A stretch of 64,000 bases of DNA, taken from Streptomyces sp. SID8374. Lineage in GTDB: Bacteria; Actinomycetota; Actinomycetes; Streptomycetales; Streptomycetaceae. Made by a program: the position numbers and the translations under genes. This document shows positions 1-9,700 of this stretch, in pieces. The stretch spans positions 4,712,001 to 4,776,000 of the forward strand of contig NZ_WWGH01000001.1 of the NCBI RefSeq assembly GCF_009865135.1, read 5' to 3'. Each line of letters starts with the position of its first letter. Position 1 is the first letter of the stretch. Below the pieces are notes generated by a model. It saw only the letters and a list, made by a program, of their open reading frames with translations, did not search any database and was not told the DNA's origin.

Positions 1-769
1 CCACGCGCCAGCCGGTCATCGCGTACGTCTTGGCGACGCCGTTGACGACGATGCACTTGTCACGCAGCTCGGGCACGATCGCCGGGAGCGAGGTGAACTT
101 CGCGTCGCCGTAGACGAGGTGCTCGTAGATCTCGTCGGTCATGACCCACAAGCCGTGCTCCACCGCCCAGCGGCCGATCGCCTCGGCGTCGGCCTCGCTG
201 TAGACGGCGCCGGTCGGGTTGGACGGCGAGACGAAGAGGACGACCTTGGTCCTCTCGGTGCGCGCGGCCTCCAGCTGCTCCACGGAGACCCGGTAGCCGG
301 TGGTCTCGTCGGCGACGACCTCGACCGGGACACCGCCGGCGAGCCGGATCGACTCGGGGTAGGTGGTCCAGTACGGGGCGGGGACGATGACCTCGTCGCC
401 CGGGTCGAGGATCGCGGCGAAGGCCTCGTAGATGGCCTGCTTGCCGCCGTTGGTCACCAGGATCTGGCCGGCGTCGACCTCGTAGCCGGAGTCCCGCAGG
501 GTCTTCTCTGCGATGGCGGCCTTGAGCTCGGGGAGCCCGCCGGCCGGGGTGTAGCGGTGGTACTTCGGGTTGCGGCAGGCCTCGACCGCGGCGTCGACGA
601 TGTAGCCGGGGGTCGGGAAGTCGGGCTCGCCGGCCCCGAAGCCGATCACCGGGCGCCCAGCGGCCTTGAGGGCCTTGGCCTTGGCGTCGACGGCGAGGGT
701 CGCGGACTCGGAGATCGCACCGACGCGGGCGGAAACCCTGCGCTCGGACGGAGAAGTTGCAGCGCTCAT
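1..769 (-). CDS. aspC: Pyridoxal-phosphate aminotransferase, AspC-like (3' end cut by window)
   Basis: Fold-type I PLP aminotransferase, probably aspartate aminotransferase moving amino groups between aspartate/glutamate and their keto acids in the cytoplasm. The N-terminal 256 residues are present. Seen: [12 protein letters not shown] near the N terminus (substrate loop), [18 protein letters not shown] (PLP-binding Asn), [10 protein letters not shown] (PLP-binding Asp/Tyr), and [11 protein letters not shown] at the truncated edge, whose Lys is the expected Schiff-base residue. The ATG at 769 ([11 protein letters not shown]) is preferred. An in-frame ATG lies three codons upstream at 778, but the GGGAG Shine-Dalgarno sits too close to it. 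The gene is divergent from tRNA-Trp and secE. Placement next to secE is the usual Streptomyces arrangement as I recall it. Exact substrate is inferred. Confidence 0.93.
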   Translation of the reverse strand, partial: MSAATSPSERRVSARVGAISESATLAVDAKAKALKAAGRPVIGFGAGEPDFPTPGYIVDAAVEACRNPKYHRYTPAGGLPELKAAIAEKTLRDSGYEVDAGQILVTNGGKQAIYEAFAAILDPGDEVIVPAPYWTTYPESIRLAGGVPVEVVADETTGYRVSVEQLEAARTERTKVVLFVSPSNPTGAVYSEADAEAIGRWAVEHGLWVMTDEIYEHLVYGDAKFTSLPAIVPELRDKCIVVNGVAKTYAMTGWRV

Positions 770-819
770 GGGGCCCATGCTCCCAGACCGGAAAACCCGT
801 CGGCACACGGGTTTCAGGG

Positions 820-852
820 ACCGGACAGGAGTCGTACGGGAACCGGACAGGA
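820..852. repeat. Two 11-bp direct repeats upstream of aspC
   Basis: ACCGGACAGGA occurs at 820-830 and again at 842-852, same orientation, 22 bp start to start (about two helical turns). They lie 50-85 bp upstream of the aspC start and could be an operator. No function is known to me. Confidence 0.5.
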
Positions 853-982
853 CCGGTCGGTAGTTGTCTGTTCGACGCAGCGCCCCTGAGCACGTACACT
901 CACCTGTCGTTGGCCTTCACCAGCCGCACCGTTCCTGCACCCGGGCACCGGGGAAGATGCGGTAGGTTGGTGGAAACCACAA

Positions 983-1055
983 AGGGTCGTAGCTCAATTG
1001 GTAGAGCACTGGTCTCCAAAACCAGCGGTTGGGGGTTCAAGTCCCTCCGGCCCTG
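983..1055 (+). tRNA. trnW: tRNA-Trp (CCA anticodon)
   Basis: A complete cloverleaf can be drawn. The 7-bp acceptor pairs AGGGTCG with CGGCCCT (one G-U). The D arm is GCTC-aattggta-GAGC, the anticodon stem CTGGT/ACCAG encloses CTCCAAA (anticodon CCA, Trp), and the T loop is TTCAAGT. The discriminator is G1055 and the CCA tail is not encoded. It stands alone just upstream of secE, with no integrase or attachment-site duplication nearby. Confidence 0.96.
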
Positions 1056-1161
1056 CTACACACTCCTTCGCCAGGATGTGTGCGCATGTACGTACTTCAT
1101 TGCACAGCCGTGCGGCTCCACCGGGCGCGGCACGGCCACGACCCGGAATCAGGTGAGAAGC

Positions 1162-1449
1162 GTGACGGACGCCGTGGGCTCCATCGACATGCCTGATGCT
1201 GAGGACGAATCCCCCGAGTCCAGCAAGAAGACTCGGAAGGGCGGCAAGCGCGGCAAGAAGGGTCCTCTGGGCCGTCTCGCGCTGTTCTACCGCCAGATCG
1301 TCGCCGAACTCCGTAAGGTTGTCTGGCCGACTCGCAGCCAGCTGACGACATACACCAGTGTGGTGATTGTGTTCGTCGTTGTCATGATTGGTCTTGTTAC
1401 CGTTCTTGACATGGGGTTCGCGCGGGTCATCAAGTACGTCTTCGGCTGA
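1162..1449 (+). CDS. secE: Preprotein translocase subunit SecE
   Basis: Small essential subunit of the SecYEG channel in the cytoplasmic membrane; it clamps SecY. The 95-residue product has a long hydrophilic, Lys/Arg-rich N-terminal region ([13 protein letters not shown]), the conserved amphipathic segment [20 protein letters not shown] and one C-terminal membrane helix (about residues 65-85), as in single-helix SecE proteins. The GTG at 1162 is preceded by AGGTGAGAAG. Reading is open upstream into the tRNA, but that part is not SecE-like. It is followed 73 bases later by nusG, the standard secE-nusG pairing. Confidence 0.97.
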   Translation: MTDAVGSIDMPDAEDESPESSKKTRKGGKRGKKGPLGRLALFYRQIVAELRKVVWPTRSQLTTYTSVVIVFVVVMIGLVTVLDMGFARVIKYVFG

Positions 1450-1522
1450 GCCGGCGGAAGGCGTCGGACCGGCGCCCCCACCGCATGTTCCACCCCTTTG
1501 TATCCAGGAAGAAGCAGCCATC

Positions 1523-2395
1523 GTGTCTGACCCGAACCTGAACGACGCCGTCGAGCCCGAGGCTGGCGCCTTCGAGTCCGCCAAGGACGAGCTCGGCATC
1601 GTTGAGGCTGCTGATTCCGAGAAGGCCGATCAGGCCGAGGCCACCGAGACCGCTGTGGACGCCGTCGCCGACGAGACGATCGAGGCCGACGAAGACGCTG
1701 AGGCCGCCGAGGCGGCGGAAGCCGTCGAGGCCGACGACGAGAGCGCCGACGGGGAAGAGGCCGAGCCGGCCGCCCCCGTCGACCCCGTCACCGCCCTGCG
1801 CGAGGAGCTCCGCGGTCTCCCCGGCGAGTGGTACGTCATCCACACGTACGCCGGTTACGAGAAGCGCGTGAAGGCCAACCTGGAGCAGCGCGCCGTCTCC
1901 CTCAACGTGGAGGAGTTCATCTATCAGGCCGAGGTGCCTGAAGAGGAAATCGTCCAGATCAAGAACGGCGAGCGCAAGAACGTCCGGCAGAACAAGCTCC
2001 CCGGCTACGTGCTGGTGCGCATGGACCTGACGAACGAGTCCTGGGGCGTCGTGCGGAACACGCCGGGCGTCACCGGCTTCGTGGGCAACGCCTACGACCC
2101 GTACCCGCTGACCCTGGACGAGATCGTCAAGATGCTCGCCCCCGAGGCCGAGGAGAAGGCCGCCCGCGAGGCCGCCGAGGCCGAGGGCAAGCCGGCTCCG
2201 TCCCGCAAGGTCGAGGTCCAGGTGCTGGACTTCGAGGTGGGCGACTCGGTCACCGTCACCGACGGCCCGTTCGCCACGCTCCAGGCCACGATCAACGAGA
2301 TCAACGCCGACTCGAAGAAGGTCAAGGGCCTCGTCGAGATCTTCGGCCGCGAGACCCCGGTCGAGCTCAGCTTCGACCAGATCCAGAAGAACTAG
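1523..2395 (+). CDS. nusG: Transcription elongation/antitermination factor NusG
   Basis: NusG binds RNA polymerase and modulates pausing, termination and transcription-translation coupling. The 290-residue protein has an acidic, Ala/Glu/Asp-rich extension over about residues 1-90, then the NGN domain ([40 protein letters not shown]). A charged linker follows, then a C-terminal KOW domain ([20 protein letters not shown]). The GTG at 1523 follows AGGAAGAAG. The protein is much longer than the roughly 180 residues of E. coli NusG because of the acidic head, which I recall as normal for Streptomyces. A strong hairpin follows the gene. Confidence 0.97.
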   Translation: MSDPNLNDAVEPEAGAFESAKDELGIVEAADSEKADQAEATETAVDAVADETIEADEDAEAAEAAEAVEADDESADGEEAEPAAPVDPVTALREELRGLPGEWYVIHTYAGYEKRVKANLEQRAVSLNVEEFIYQAEVPEEEIVQIKNGERKNVRQNKLPGYVLVRMDLTNESWGVVRNTPGVTGFVGNAYDPYPLTLDEIVKMLAPEAEEKAAREAAEAEGKPAPSRKVEVQVLDFEVGDSVTVTDGPFATLQATINEINADSKKVKGLVEIFGRETPVELSFDQIQKN

Positions 2396-2425
2396 CGCTT
2401 CCCGCCGGTTTCTGGACACATGCCT

Positions 2426-2475
2426 ACCCAGCAGGTCAGAGGGGCTTCGCGGCCGCTCTGACCTGCTGGGTTTTT
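2426..2475 (+). terminator. Hairpin with T run after nusG
   Basis: A perfect 16-bp inverted repeat (2426-2441 with 2456-2471; arms ACCCAGCAGGTCAGAG and its complement) is followed by TTTTT at 2471-2475. This is a classic intrinsic terminator separating secE-nusG from rplK-rplA. It could also act as an attenuator, since the r-protein genes continue in the same direction. Confidence 0.85.
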
Positions 2476-2571
2476 GGTCGCACAGCTATACCCGTTATCG
2501 TTGTGCGGTATGCCTCCATCCGGATGACCGGAATCGGCGGCGAAACACTCTCATAGGACCCGGAGAGAGCA

Positions 2572-3006
2572 ATGCCTCCCAAGAAGAAGAAGGTCACGGG
2601 GCTTATCAAGCTCCAGATCAACGCCGGTGCGGCGAACCCGGCCCCGCCGGTCGGCCCCGCGCTCGGTCAGCACGGCGTCAACATCATGGAGTTCTGCAAG
2701 GCCTACAACGCCGCGACCGAGTCGCAGCGTGGCATGGTCGTGCCGGTGGAGATCACGGTCTACGAGGACCGCTCCTTCACCTTCGTCACGAAGACTCCGC
2801 CGGCCGCCAAGCTGATCCTCAAGGCCGCGGGTGTGGACAAGGGCTCCGGCGAGCCGCACAAGACCAAGGTCGCCAAGCTGACGGCTGCCCAGGTCCGCGA
2901 GATCGCCACGACGAAGCTCCCCGACCTGAACGCCAATGACCTCGACGCCGCGTCGAAGATCATTGCCGGCACCGCCCGCTCCATGGGCATCACGGTCGAA
3001 GGCTGA
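2572..3006 (+). CDS. rplK: 50S ribosomal protein L11
   Basis: L11 binds the GTPase-associated centre of 23S rRNA and is needed for stringent-factor activation and thiostrepton action. The 144-residue product shows the [20 protein letters not shown] start, the proline-rich [20 protein letters not shown] motif where thiopeptides contact, and the C-terminal rRNA-binding domain ending SMGITVEG. The ATG is preceded by GGAGAGAGC. It is cotranscribed with rplA 80 bases downstream. No odd features. Confidence 0.98.
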
Positions 3007-3086
3007 TTCAGCCCCGTAGCCCTCAGTGGTAGGACCAAGCGCTGGTCCGCACCACGACTCCACACTCTGAAACCACAGGAGTAGAA

Positions 3087-3809
3087 GTGAAGCGCAGCAA
3101 GAACCTCCGCGCTGCGGACGCCAAGATCGACCGGGAGCGCAACTACGCCCCGCTCGAGGCCGTCCGTATCGCCAAGGACACCGCCTCCACGAAGTTCGAC
3201 GGCACCGTCGAGGTCGCCTTCTGCCTGGGTGTCGACCCGCGCAAGGCCGACCAGATGGTCCGCGGCACCGTGAACCTCCCGCACGGCACCGGCAAGACCG
3301 CCCGGGTCCTGGTCTTCGCGACCGGTGACCGTGCTGCGGCCGCGGAAGCCGCCGGAGCCGACATCGTCGGCGCCGACGAGCTCATCGACGAGGTGGCGAA
3401 GGGCCGTCTGGACTTCGACGCCGTCGTCGCCACCCCGGACCTCATGGGCAAGGTCGGCCGCCTGGGCCGCGTGCTCGGTCCGCGTGGTCTGATGCCGAAC
3501 CCGAAGACCGGCACCGTCACCCCCGATGTCGTGAAGGCTGTCAACGACATCAAGGGCGGCAAGATCGAGTTCCGCGTCGACAAGCACTCGAACCTGCACT
3601 TCATCATCGGCAAGGTCTCCTTCGACGAGACCAAGCTGGTGGAGAACTACGCAGCGGCGCTGGACGAGATCCTCCGTCTGAAGCCGTCCGCCGCCAAGGG
3701 CCGCTACATCAAGAAGGCCACGCTGGCCACCACGATGGGCCCCGGCATCCCGCTGGACGCCAACCGCACCCGCAACCTCCTCGTCGAGGAGGACCCGGCC
3801 GCCGTCTGA
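3087..3809 (+). CDS. rplA: 50S ribosomal protein L1
   Basis: L1 forms the mobile stalk at the ribosomal E site and is often an autogenous translational repressor of its own operon. The 240-residue protein contains the family hallmarks [18 protein letters not shown] and [18 protein letters not shown]. The GTG start at 3087 follows AGGAG at good spacing. The 80-base spacer between rplK and rplA contains a small inverted repeat (GGACCAAGCGCTGGTCC), which could be part of an L1-responsive site. That is inference only. Confidence 0.98.
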   Translation: MKRSKNLRAADAKIDRERNYAPLEAVRIAKDTASTKFDGTVEVAFCLGVDPRKADQMVRGTVNLPHGTGKTARVLVFATGDRAAAAEAAGADIVGADELIDEVAKGRLDFDAVVATPDLMGKVGRLGRVLGPRGLMPNPKTGTVTPDVVKAVNDIKGGKIEFRVDKHSNLHFIIGKVSFDETKLVENYAAALDEILRLKPSAAKGRYIKKATLATTMGPGIPLDANRTRNLLVEEDPAAV

Positions 3810-3857
3810 GCCACCGTGCTCACCCGGTAGCCGCGTCGCACGCGTGCACTGTGTGAA

Positions 3858-3897
3858 CGGGCCCCGCAACCTTTCGAGGTGCGGGGCCCGTCCTCGT
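3858..3897 (+). terminator. Terminator after rplA
   Basis: A 10-bp stem CGGGCCCCGC/GCGGGGCCCG (3858-3867 with 3881-3890), extended inside by CCT/AGG around a TTCG tetraloop, is followed by GTCCTCG. It closes the rplK-rplA unit. Confidence 0.75.
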
Positions 3898-3947
3898 ATC
3901 CGGAAGGGATAATCCACGGGGGACACGACGAGGGGCGGAGCGGCCGG

Positions 3948-4850
3948 ATGAGGACGAGCACGTTACGACGACGCATGGGTACGGGGGCCGTCGCGGCGGC
4001 CCTGCTGTCGGTGGCGGCCTGCACCGGCGGTGGAGGCAGCAGCTCCGGTACGGCGGAGAAGCCGGCCGGGGACACGGTGGAGACCGCCTCCGTGGCGGCG
4101 CTCCAGCAGATCCGGAAGAAGACGGGCACCGCACGGTCGGCCCGGATCGAGGGCACCACGGAGATGGGCGAGACCGTCTCCATGAAGCAGACGGGGACCA
4201 TCGGCTGGGCCGACGGCCTCTCCGGCTCGCTCACCCTCACGTACACCGGCGGCACCATGGCCAAGGCCCTTGAGCAGGGCGGCGGTGACGGTTCGGTCCG
4301 GGCGCGCTACTTCAAGGACGAGTTCTACGCGAACATGGGCGACGCCTTCGCGGCGACAGTCGGCGGCAAGCACTGGATCCGGTACGCCTATAAGGACCTC
4401 GCGGAGCTCGGCGGCCCCGCGGGCGACGTCCTGAAGGAGCAGGTCCAGAACAGCACCCCCGAGCAGGGCGTGAAGGCCCTGCTGGCCGCCGGGGACCTCA
4501 AGAAGGCCGGCCAGGAGGATGTGCGGGGCGTCCTGGCGACGCGCTACTCGGGCACCGTCGACGTGGCGGAGCTGACCGGGCGGAACAGCGCCCTGGACGC
4601 CGAGCAGCTCGCCGCCCTCAAGGAGCAGCTCTCCGCGGCCGGTGTCACCACCCAGACCGTCGACATCTGGGTCGGCGAGGACGACCTGCTCGTGAAGAAG
4701 ACCGAGCGCGGACAGAGCGCGGCCGGAGCCTTCAACTCGACGGTCTTCTACAGCGACTACGGCACGGACGTCTCCGTGGAGAAGCCTCCGGCCGCCGACA
4801 CCGCGGACTTCAAGGAGATCCTGAAGCAGCGGATGGCCGAGCCCTCCTGA
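3948..4850 (+). CDS. Putative secreted lipoprotein, LppX/LprG-like
   Basis: The 300-residue protein has a basic N region (RTSTLRRRMG), a hydrophobic core and the lipobox VAAC, so it should be lipid-anchored at Cys25 on the outer face of the membrane. The exported part resembles the actinobacterial LppX_LprAFG-type fold (repeated Gly/Thr strands, WVGEDDLLVKKTERG near the C terminus); this assignment is by pattern only. Molecular function is unknown; relatives bind lipids or glycolipids. The ATG at 3948 is preceded by GAGGGGCGG. The gene lies between the rplA terminator and the rplJ promoter, so it is probably its own unit. I recall a lipoprotein gene at this place in other Streptomyces. Confidence 0.8.
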   Translation: MRTSTLRRRMGTGAVAAALLSVAACTGGGGSSSGTAEKPAGDTVETASVAALQQIRKKTGTARSARIEGTTEMGETVSMKQTGTIGWADGLSGSLTLTYTGGTMAKALEQGGGDGSVRARYFKDEFYANMGDAFAATVGGKHWIRYAYKDLAELGGPAGDVLKEQVQNSTPEQGVKALLAAGDLKKAGQEDVRGVLATRYSGTVDVAELTGRNSALDAEQLAALKEQLSAAGVTTQTVDIWVGEDDLLVKKTERGQSAAGAFNSTVFYSDYGTDVSVEKPPAADTADFKEILKQRMAEPS

Positions 4851-4892
4851 CCTCCGCCCAAACCTCTCGCACCGGGGCGGGCGGCGCCGGAT

Positions 4893-4922
4893 TTGCCCGG
4901 CGCGCCCCCGGTCGCGTACTCT
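4893..4922 (+). promoter_or_regulatory. HrdB-type promoter for rplJ-rplL
   Basis: TTGCCC (4893-4898), an 18-base spacer, then TACTCT (4917-4922) match the sigma-70/HrdB consensus. This places the start about 200 bases before rplJ, leaving room for the L10 leader. Confidence 0.65.
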
Positions 4923-4928
4923 CCGCAA

Positions 4929-5137
4929 GAAGCCAAAGACCGCTGGTCGTCGCCGCGCTCTCGTCAGAGGGACGGTGACCGAAGGTTCCGCTAGATCGGA
5001 CGACCTGCGCAGGTGACTGTGGAACTGCTCCCGGACGTATGTCCGGTCGAGCCGCGCCCTGGCACTTGTGCTGGGGCGTTTCGTCTTTCCCGGCCCCTTC
5101 TGAGCGGTCCTCATCACCCGGAAGGAGGCCGACGCTC
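4929..5137 (+). promoter_or_regulatory. Ribosomal protein L10 leader with attenuator hairpin
   Basis: A roughly 200-base leader precedes rplJ, as expected for the L10(L12)4-responsive mRNA leader. An 11-bp stem with two G-U pairs (5055-5065 with 5068-5078) is followed by the T-rich TTTCGTCTTT, giving a terminator-like attenuator. Upstream is a purine-rich segment (AAGAAGCCAAAGACC) typical of the leader start. Excess L10-L12 is expected to favour termination. Family assignment is from position and shape. Confidence 0.7.
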
Positions 5138-5695
5138 ATGGCAAGGCCCGACAAGGCTGCCGCGGTAGCCGAGCTGACGGACCAGTTCCGCAGCTCGAAC
5201 GCCGCCGTGCTGACCGAGTACCGGGGTCTCACCGTGGCACAGCTCAAGGAGCTGCGCCGTTCGCTCGGTGAGAACGCCCAGTACGCCGTGGTGAAGAACA
5301 CGCTGACCAAGATTGCGGCCAACGAGGCCGGGATCGACACGCTGGACGACCTGTTCTCGGGTCCGACGGCGGTTGCCTTCGTCACCGGTGACCCGGTGGA
5401 GTCGGCGAAGGGTCTTCGTGACTTCGCCAAGGAAAACCCCAACCTCATCATCAAGGGCGGTGTCCTTGACGGTAAGGCGCTGTCCGCCGATGAGATCAAG
5501 AAGCTTGCGGACCTCGAGTCCCGCGAGGTTCTGCTCTCCAAGCTGGCCGGTGCTTTCAAGGGCAAGCAGACGCAGGCGGCGCAGGTCTTCCAGGCCCTGC
5601 CCTCCAAGTTCGTCCGCACCGCGGAAGCTCTTCGCGCCAAGAAGGAAGAGCAGGGCGGTGCCGGTACGCCGGCTCCCGCCGAGGCCGCCGAGTAA
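5138..5695 (+). CDS. rplJ: 50S ribosomal protein L10
   Basis: L10 anchors L7/L12 dimers to the 23S rRNA stalk base. The 185-residue product has the N-terminal rRNA-binding domain ([25 protein letters not shown]) and a helical C-terminal region ([19 protein letters not shown]) that binds L12 dimers, ending in an Ala/Pro-rich tail. The ATG at 5138 is chosen over the longer open frame because GGAAGGAGG precedes it at ideal spacing. rplL follows after 84 bases. Confidence 0.98.
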   Translation: MARPDKAAAVAELTDQFRSSNAAVLTEYRGLTVAQLKELRRSLGENAQYAVVKNTLTKIAANEAGIDTLDDLFSGPTAVAFVTGDPVESAKGLRDFAKENPNLIIKGGVLDGKALSADEIKKLADLESREVLLSKLAGAFKGKQTQAAQVFQALPSKFVRTAEALRAKKEEQGGAGTPAPAEAAE

Positions 5696-5779
5696 TTTCG
5701 CTCAGCGGTCCAGCGGGCTCCACGTACGCCCGCAGACACATACATCCGGCACCTGCCGAATAGTGGAAGGACGCCTGTC

Positions 5780-6163
5780 ATGGCGAAGCTGTCCCAGGAA
5801 GAGCTGCTCGCGCAGTTCGAAGAGCTGACCCTCATCGAGCTCTCCGAGTTCGTGAAGGCCTTCGAGGAGAAGTTCGACGTCACCGCCGCCGCGGCCGTCG
5901 CCGTCGCCGGTCCCGCCCAGGGCGGCGCCCCGGCCGAGGCCGAGGCCGAGCAGGACGAGTTCGACGTCATCCTCACCGGTGCCGGCGACAAGAAGATCCA
6001 GGTCATCAAGGTCGTGCGTGAGCTGACCTCGCTGGGTCTCAAGGAGGCCAAGGACCTCGTGGACGGCGCCCCGAAGCCCGTCCTCGAGAAGGTCGCCAAG
6101 GACGCCGCCGAGAAGGCCGCCGAGTCCCTCAAGGGCGCCGGCGCTTCCGTCGAGGTCAAGTAA
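5780..6163 (+). CDS. rplL: 50S ribosomal protein L7/L12
   Basis: Multicopy stalk protein that recruits and stimulates translational GTPases. The 127-residue acidic protein has an N-terminal dimerisation domain ([20 protein letters not shown]), an Ala/Val/Gly-rich hinge ([17 protein letters not shown]) and a C-terminal factor-binding domain ([28 protein letters not shown]). The ATG follows GGAAGGAC. It ends the rplJ-rplL unit ahead of a strong hairpin. Confidence 0.98.
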   Translation: MAKLSQEELLAQFEELTLIELSEFVKAFEEKFDVTAAAAVAVAGPAQGGAPAEAEAEQDEFDVILTGAGDKKIQVIKVVRELTSLGLKEAKDLVDGAPKPVLEKVAKDAAEKAAESLKGAGASVEVK

Positions 6164-6210
6164 CACCCCGGGAGTCCACGGACTCCCCGCGGGCGCGTCA
6201 TGCGCCCGCA

Positions 6211-6248
6211 CCGAAGGGCGATCACCCATCCGGGTGGTCGCCCTTCGG
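6211..6248 (+). terminator. Terminator after rplL
   Basis: A 17-bp stem (6211-6227 with 6232-6248, arms CCGAAGGGCGATCACCC and GGGTGGTCGCCCTTCGG, one G-U) with loop ATCC. Two smaller hairpins precede it (6170-6186 and 6190-6206). There is no T run, as is common in Streptomyces. Confidence 0.75.
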
Positions 6249-6267
6249 CGTACCCGTGGCGGCTGCC

Positions 6268-6295
6268 TTGATCTTCCGCCGTCGACGAGTAGGGT
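6268..6295 (+). promoter_or_regulatory. Candidate upstream promoter in rplL-rpoB spacer
   Basis: TTGATC (6268-6273), 16 bases, TAGGGT (6290-6295). It lies just past the rplL hairpin, about 490 bases before rpoB. The 624-base gap 6164-6787 otherwise holds the rplL terminator, a possible long-range hairpin (CCCAGGGGC near 6325 with GCCCCTGGG near 6367), and the main rpoB promoter. I see no gene in it. Confidence 0.4.
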
Positions 6296-6575
6296 GATCT
6301 TCGCCGTGCGCCTCTCGCGGGGCGCCCAGGGGCCTCCTGAGGGCTTCCCGGGGGCGGCCGGAGAGAGCCCCTGGGGGCCCGTTCGGACCGGTGGGCCTTG
6401 ACGAACGGCACGAGGCGCGCAATTCTCAGGACGCGTCATCACTTCGATCCGTATCCGAGGCATGGATCGAGAGTGAAGAGGGCAGTAAAGAAGAGCGCAC
6501 CCCGCGCGAGGGCCTAACCACACAGGTAGTTGAGAACAGCTGTTGAGAGCAACGTGGGTCTCTGAGAACCCCGAC

Positions 6576-6604
6576 TGGACATCAGTGTGCCGCTTGGCTA
6601 CACT
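6576..6604 (+). promoter_or_regulatory. HrdB-type promoter for rpoB-rpoC
   Basis: TGGACA (6576-6581), a 17-base spacer and TACACT (6599-6604) give a strong vegetative promoter. The resulting leader is about 180 bases to the rpoB start. Confidence 0.7.
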
Positions 6605-6787
6605 GACCCTTTGCGCTGCCTGTTAGCTGCCTCCTGCCCGTCACCAGGGGCATGCCCACGCTTTGAGCAACGATGACTGATCCCCTCCGAGCCGGCCCTT
6701 CGGGTCGACCCGGGGACGGTGTGTCTCGGTGTCCAATGTGGGACCGGTACGCGCGTAGTGAGTCCGAGCCCTCGGAAGGACCCCCTC

Positions 6788-9700
6788 TTGGCCGCCTCGC
6801 GCAACGCCTCGACCGCGAATACGAACAACGGTGCCAGCACCGCCCCGCTGCGCATCTCTTTTGCAAAGATCAAGGAGCCCCTCGAGGTTCCGAACCTCCT
6901 CGCGCTGCAGACCGAGAGCTTTGACTGGCTCCTCGGCAACGCCGCCTGGAAGGCTCGCGTCGAGGCTGCTCTGGACAGTGGACAAGACGTCCCCACCAAG
7001 TCCGGCCTGGAGGAGATCTTCGAGGAGATCTCACCGATCGAGGACTTCTCCGGGTCGATGTCGCTTACGTTCCGCGACCACCGCTTCGAGCCCCCGAAGA
7101 ACTCGATCGACGAGTGCAAGGAGCGCGACTTCACGTTCGCCGCGCCGCTCTTCGTCACGGCCGAGTTCACCAACAACGAGACCGGCGAGATCAAGTCCCA
7201 GACGGTCTTCATGGGCGACTTCCCGCTCATGACCAACAAGGGCACCTTCGTCATCAACGGCACCGAGCGTGTCGTCGTGTCGCAGCTGGTCCGCTCGCCG
7301 GGTGTCTACTTCGACTCCTCCATCGACAAGACGTCCGACAAGGACATCTTCTCCGCCAAGATCATCCCGTCCCGGGGTGCCTGGCTGGAGATGGAGATCG
7401 ACAAGCGCGACATGGTCGGTGTCCGCATCGACCGCAAGCGCAAGCAGTCCGTCACCGTCCTCCTCAAGGCGCTCGGCTGGAGCACCGAGCAGATCCTCGA
7501 GGAGTTCGGCGAGTACGAGTCCATGCGCGCCACCCTGGAGAAGGACCACACCCAGGGCCAGGACGACGCGCTTCTCGACATCTACCGCAAGCTGCGCCCG
7601 GGCGAGCCGCCCACGCGCGAGGCCGCTCAGACGCTGCTCGAGAACCTCTACTTCAACCCGAAGCGCTACGACCTCGCGAAGGTCGGCCGCTACAAGGTGA
7701 ACAAGAAGCTCGGCGCCGATGAGCCGCTGGACGCCGGGGTGCTCACCACCGACGACGTCATCGCGACCATCAAGTACCTGGTCAAGCTGCACGCCGGTGA
7801 GACCGAGACGACCGGTGAGTCCGGCCGGGAGATCGTCGTCGAGACCGACGACATCGACCACTTCGGCAACCGCCGTCTGCGCAACGTCGGCGAGCTCATC
7901 CAGAACCAGGTCCGTACGGGCCTGGCGCGGATGGAGCGCGTCGTGCGTGAGCGCATGACGACCCAGGACGTCGAGGCGATCACGCCGCAGACCCTGATCA
8001 ACATCCGGCCGGTCGTCGCCTCCATCAAGGAGTTCTTCGGCACCAGCCAGCTGTCGCAGTTCATGGACCAGAACAACCCGCTGTCGGGTCTCACCCACAA
8101 GCGCCGCCTGTCGGCTCTTGGCCCGGGTGGTCTCTCCCGTGAGCGGGCCGGCTTCGAGGTCCGTGACGTGCACCCGTCCCACTACGGGCGCATGTGTCCG
8201 ATCGAGACCCCTGAAGGCCCGAACATCGGCCTGATCGGTTCGCTCGCCTCGTACGGCCGCGTCAACGCGTTCGGCTTCATCGAGACGCCGTACCGCAAGG
8301 TCGTCGACGGCCAGGTCACCGACGACGTCGACTACATCACGGCCGACGAGGAGGACCGCTTCGTCATCGCCCAGGCGAACGCGATCCTCTCCGACGAGCT
8401 GCGCTTCACCGAGCCCCGCGTCCTGGTCCGCCGCCGTGGCGGAGAGGTCGACTACGTGCCCGGCACGGACGTCGACTACATGGACGTCTCGCCGCGCCAG
8501 ATGGTGTCCGTCGCCACCGCGATGATCCCCTTCCTGGAGCACGACGACGCCAACCGTGCCCTCATGGGCGCGAACATGATGCGTCAGGCGGTGCCGCTGA
8601 TTAAGTCGGAGGCCCCGCTCGTGGGCACCGGCATGGAGTACCGCTGCGCCACCGACGCCGGTGACGTCCTCAAGGCCGAGAAGGACGGTGTGGTCCAGGA
8701 GGTCTCCGCGGACTACATCACCGTCACGAACGACGACGGCACGTACACCACGTACCGCATCGCCAAGTTCATGCGCTCCAACCAGGGCACCTCGGTCAAC
8801 CAGAAGGTCGTCGTCTCCGAGGGCGACCGGATCATCGCCGACCAGGTCCTCGCCGACGGCCCGGCCACCGAGAACGGTGAGATGGCCCTCGGCAAGAACC
8901 TCCTCGTGGCGTTCATGCCGTGGGAGGGTCACAACTACGAGGACGCGATCATCCTGTCGCAGCGCCTCGTGCAGGACGACGTCCTCTCCTCGATCCACAT
9001 CGAGGAGCACGAGGTCGACGCCCGTGACACCAAGCTCGGCCCGGAGGAGATCACCCGGGACATCCCGAACGTCTCCGAAGAGGTCCTCGCCGACCTCGAC
9101 GAGCGCGGCATCATCCGTATCGGTGCCGAGGTCGTCGCCGGCGACATCCTCGTCGGCAAGGTCACGCCCAAGGGCGAGACCGAGCTGACCCCCGAGGAGC
9201 GCCTGCTCCGCGCGATCTTCGGTGAGAAGGCGCGCGAGGTGCGCGACACCTCGCTGAAGGTGCCGCACGGTGAGATCGGCAAGGTCATCGGCGTCCGCGT
9301 CTTCGACCGCGAAGAGGGCGACGAGCTGCCGCCGGGCGTGAACCAGCTGGTCCGCGTCTACGTCGCGCAGAAGCGCAAGATCACCGACGGTGACAAGCTC
9401 GCCGGCCGTCACGGCAACAAGGGCGTCATCTCCAAGATCCTGCCGATCGAGGACATGCCGTTCCTGGAGGACGGCACCCCGGTCGACATCATCCTCAACC
9501 CGCTGGGTGTCCCGTCCCGAATGAACCCGGGACAGGTCCTGGAGATCCACCTCGGCTGGCTCGCCAGCCGCGGCTGGGACGTCTCCGGCCTCGGTGACGA
9601 GTGGGCCAAGCGCCTGCAGTCCATCGGCGCCGACCAGGTCGCCCCCGGCACCAACGTCGCCACGCCCGTCTTCGACGGTGCGCGCGAGGACGAGATCTCC

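Noticed and set aside
983-1055. tRNA-Trp as an integration site
   Set aside because: No integrase gene and no duplicate of the tRNA 3' end within the window.
6673-6924. Possible 83-codon upstream ORF in the rpoB leader
   Set aside because: No Shine-Dalgarno, overlaps the rpoB start out of frame, low-complexity product.
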